8,373 nt of DNA from Phycisphaerae bacterium. Its GTDB lineage: Bacteria > Planctomycetota > Phycisphaerae > Sedimentisphaerales > Anaerohalosphaeraceae. The stretch lies in contig PXAQ01000087.1 of assembly GCA_003567095.1 (NCBI GenBank), positions 1-8,373 of the forward strand. The letters are read 5' to 3'. Below, piece after piece: positions 6,536 to 8,373 of this stretch (positions are counted from its first letter, which is position 1; every line of letters starts with the position of its first letter). Position numbers and translations under genes: made by a program. The notes beneath the pieces are model-generated. The model saw only the letters and a program-made list of their open reading frames with translations. It was not told where the DNA came from and did not search any database.

Positions 6536-6807
6536 CAACCTGAGCGGCAGAGAGTTCTTCGTGATACCCTTGTGGATGATAAACCCCGCTTCACACTGCG
6601 TCGATACAGCAGAGCGATTGTTTTGTAATTACAACTTGGCTGTTCCCTTCAATCAATGTCCACTTTCCGTTAAGTACTACAATCACCCAGAAAAGACAAT
6701 CTTTAGGCTTGGCAACGGCGTATATTGATTGTTGGAGATATATCGCTCAGCGTAAAGAAAAATTTAGCTTTTGGTTCCGGATTGTTCGGCTTAGGTGCAA
6801 AAGGCGC
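6536..6807. other. Non-coding gap between converging genes
   Basis: This 272-bp stretch separates the converging alpha-amylase and deacylase genes and is visibly richer in A and T than its neighbours. I find no ORF that resembles a protein and no strong hairpin with a T tract on either strand, although both genes should terminate here. It contains a perfect 12-bp palindrome TTGTAATTACAA (6623-6634). It may be decayed sequence. Confidence 0.4.
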
Positions 6808-7329
6808 TTAAATTTGGAACGGTTCATAGAAGAACGGGTCCAGCGGCATGGATTCAAGTTCGTCAAACGCTGTGGGATAGCTGAACTTCAGCACCGTCGG
6901 TCGCGCCAGCCGAATGTAGTCGTCCATAGCCATTCGGATGGCCCGGTCGTGCGTGCCGGCCTGGAAGACAATCTCCTTGTCTTTTGCCAGGGTTTTGTCC
7001 ATCAGGGTCGGCAGATTGTACAGGCTTCCGAACGGCGGCTCGGCTCCCACCTCGGCGTCGACAAATAAGCGTTCCATTTCGCTTTCGGTGGCCAATCGCA
7101 GGTGTTTAATGTCCAGATGCTGCTTGAGATTGTACAAACTGACCTTACGGTCGGCCGGCAGCACACAGAGATAGAACGTATCATTGTCGGCCCGTACAAC
7201 CACGGTCTTGGCCACATGATGGGGTGGGACATGTTCAACACTTGCCAACTGTTCGGCGGTGTAGACCGGCTCGTGTGCGGTCAGCTTAAAGATGCACCCC
7301 TGCTTGTCCAGATAGTCCTCAACATTCAT
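6808..7329 (-). CDS. YbaK/EbsC-family aminoacyl-tRNA deacylase
   Basis: The product has 173 residues and matches the tRNA-editing fold of the YbaK/ProX/EbsC family, which hydrolyses mischarged tRNAs (for example Cys-tRNA-Pro or Ala-tRNA-Pro) in the cytoplasm. Supporting features are a conserved Lys41 in VAKTVVVRAD (39-48), LPADRKVSLYNLKQ (57-70), the GAEPPFGSLYNLP loop (95-107) near the active site, and FQAGTHDRAIRM (122-133). ATG 7329 is chosen because AGGAGG (7337-7342) lies 7 nt upstream; a TTG at 7335 would leave only one base. It follows the His-rich membrane gene by 78 bp on the same strand. The tRNA and amino acid it edits cannot be settled from sequence. It is a trans-editing candidate, not part of a synthetase. 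Confidence 0.88.
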   Translation of the reverse strand: MNVEDYLDKQGCIFKLTAHEPVYTAEQLASVEHVPPHHVAKTVVVRADNDTFYLCVLPADRKVSLYNLKQHLDIKHLRLATESEMERLFVDAEVGAEPPFGSLYNLPTLMDKTLAKDKEIVFQAGTHDRAIRMAMDDYIRLARPTVLKFSYPTAFDELESMPLDPFFYEPFQI

Positions 7330-7407
7330 ACGCAAACCTCCTGTATATTAGTTATATATCCGCATGCAATCGTCGCTTTTAGTGCGCCACGTCACGTACC
7401 GGTTTCA

Positions 7408-7623
7408 TCAAACGAATGGATTGACCGGATACCCGCGAGGCATCGGAGTTTGAACTCCGCCGCGAGCGGCTGCAATGCTTAAAACAAGCAACAGAACTAC
7501 CAACGCGCCAATTATCAGCACAGCCCAAAACCGTGGGTCATGAACCAAATGGCTCAGATGTAATCTCAGAGAGTGTCGATCGGGCCAATGCCAATGCCGT
7601 AAATGGTGTCGATGCATTTCCAT
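7408..7623 (-). CDS. Small His-rich single-pass membrane protein, unknown function
   Basis: I do not recognise this 71-residue protein. The first 28 residues contain nine His (4, 6, 7, 10, 12, 17, 22, 25, 28), with two runs spaced by three (4-7-10 and 22-25-28), plus two Trp and several Arg. One hydrophobic helix spans about 32-53 (FWAVLIIGALVVLLLVLSIAAA). A short Pro/Gly tail follows. The basic N-terminus suggests N-in topology. The frame opens at GTG 7653, but ATG 7623 has AAAGGG 7 nt upstream, and a TATAAT box at 7659-7664 would start transcription near 7652, so the ATG is the better start. It is divergent from tyrS and upstream of the deacylase gene, perhaps in one transcript. Metal binding is a guess from the His pattern only. 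Confidence 0.6.
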   Translation of the reverse strand: MEMHRHHLRHWHWPDRHSLRLHLSHLVHDPRFWAVLIIGALVVLLLVLSIAAARGGVQTPMPRGYPVNPFV

Positions 7624-7658
7624 AACCAGCCCTTTCAAATTGAATTGTTTCACTACCT

Positions 7659-7686
7659 ATTATATACGACGTCCGGTAAAAAACAA
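7659..7686 (-). promoter_or_regulatory. Candidate promoter of the His-rich membrane protein gene
   Basis: Read on the minus strand, a perfect -10 TATAAT (7664-7659) lies 16 bp after a weak -35-like TTGTTT (7686-7681). Transcription would start near 7652, about 30 nt before the ATG at 7623. The -35 lies inside a 20-bp palindrome, so a regulator bound there could block it. Confidence 0.5.
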
Positions 7687-7697
7687 GCTTGTTTTTT
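7678..7697. repeat. Perfect 20-bp palindrome between divergent promoters
   Basis: The half-site AAAAAACAAG (7678-7687) is followed directly by its reverse complement (7688-7697), and the T run continues to 7700. It overlaps the -35 of the leftward promoter and sits about 20 bp upstream of the tyrS -35. It could be an operator. As an RNA hairpin it would be weak, being almost all A-U, although the T run could give some termination. Confidence 0.6.
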
Positions 7698-7715
7698 TTT
7701 AAAGAAATTCAGACA

Positions 7716-7744
7716 TTGCCACCGGGACTGCGGGATGGTATAAT
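7716..7744 (+). promoter_or_regulatory. Promoter of tyrS
   Basis: TTGCCA (7716-7721, five of six consensus bases) and TATAAT (7739-7744, perfect) are separated by an ideal 17 bp. The A/T tract at 7692-7710 just upstream could act as an UP element. Transcription should start near 7751, leaving a leader of about 33 nt. That is too short for a T-box, so tRNA-sensing attenuation of tyrS is unlikely. Confidence 0.8.
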
Positions 7745-7777
7745 CCGACCCTTTGTAATGTAAACAAATTTGGATGA

Positions 7778-8373
<596 letters not shown>

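Noticed and set aside
6709..7068. Plus-strand ORF in the gap and over the deacylase gene
   Set aside because: Most of it is antisense to a well-supported gene, and the unique part resembles nothing.
7678..7700. Palindrome plus T run as an intrinsic terminator
   Set aside because: The stem would be nearly all A-U and weak, and no rightward gene ends just upstream.

Overview
The window is GC-rich bacterial chromosome with dense housekeeping genes and good Shine-Dalgarno sites. Gene order and the flavour of the proteins suggest Planctomycetota, most likely a Phycisphaerae-type lineage. That placement is inference from recalled family features, not from any search.

Layout. Positions 1-395 are non-coding: an intrinsic terminator (14-39) for a gene upstream of the window, a GC-rich foldable stretch, and a candidate promoter just before pheA. 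Positions 396-5205 form a run of seven same-strand genes: pheA (chorismate mutase/prephenate dehydratase), tpiA, secG, yicC, gmk, rpoZ and a stand-alone coaC. Spacings run from 6 to 86 bp and I see no clear internal terminator. The run joins two gene sets known from other phyla: tpiA-secG (as in proteobacteria) and yloC/yicC-gmk-rpoZ-coaBC (as in Bacillus). The gmk-rpoZ junction carries degenerate 7-bp tandem repeats and a GC hairpin. The gmk stop codon lies inside the repeat.

Positions 5285-6535 encode a plant-type GH13 alpha-amylase without a signal peptide, so it is probably used on internal alpha-glucan. After a 272-bp non-coding gap, two genes lie on the minus strand: a YbaK/EbsC-type aminoacyl-tRNA deacylase (6808-7329) and, upstream of it, a 71-codon His-rich single-pass membrane protein of unknown function (7408-7623). 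The small gene diverges from tyrS, which starts at 7784 and runs off the right edge. The divergent intergenic region holds a near-consensus tyrS promoter (TTGCCA-N17-TATAAT), a TATAAT promoter facing the small gene, and a perfect 20-bp palindrome between them.

How the genes relate: the seven-gene run mixes aromatic amino acid synthesis, glycolysis, protein export, RNA turnover, GTP supply, RNA polymerase assembly and coenzyme A synthesis. It looks like a growth-linked operon, not a single pathway. I see no mobile element, CRISPR array, tRNA or rRNA. The least explained items are the His-rich membrane protein, the repeat-hairpin element at gmk/rpoZ, the palindrome between the divergent promoters, and departures from family signatures in PheA and Gmk.
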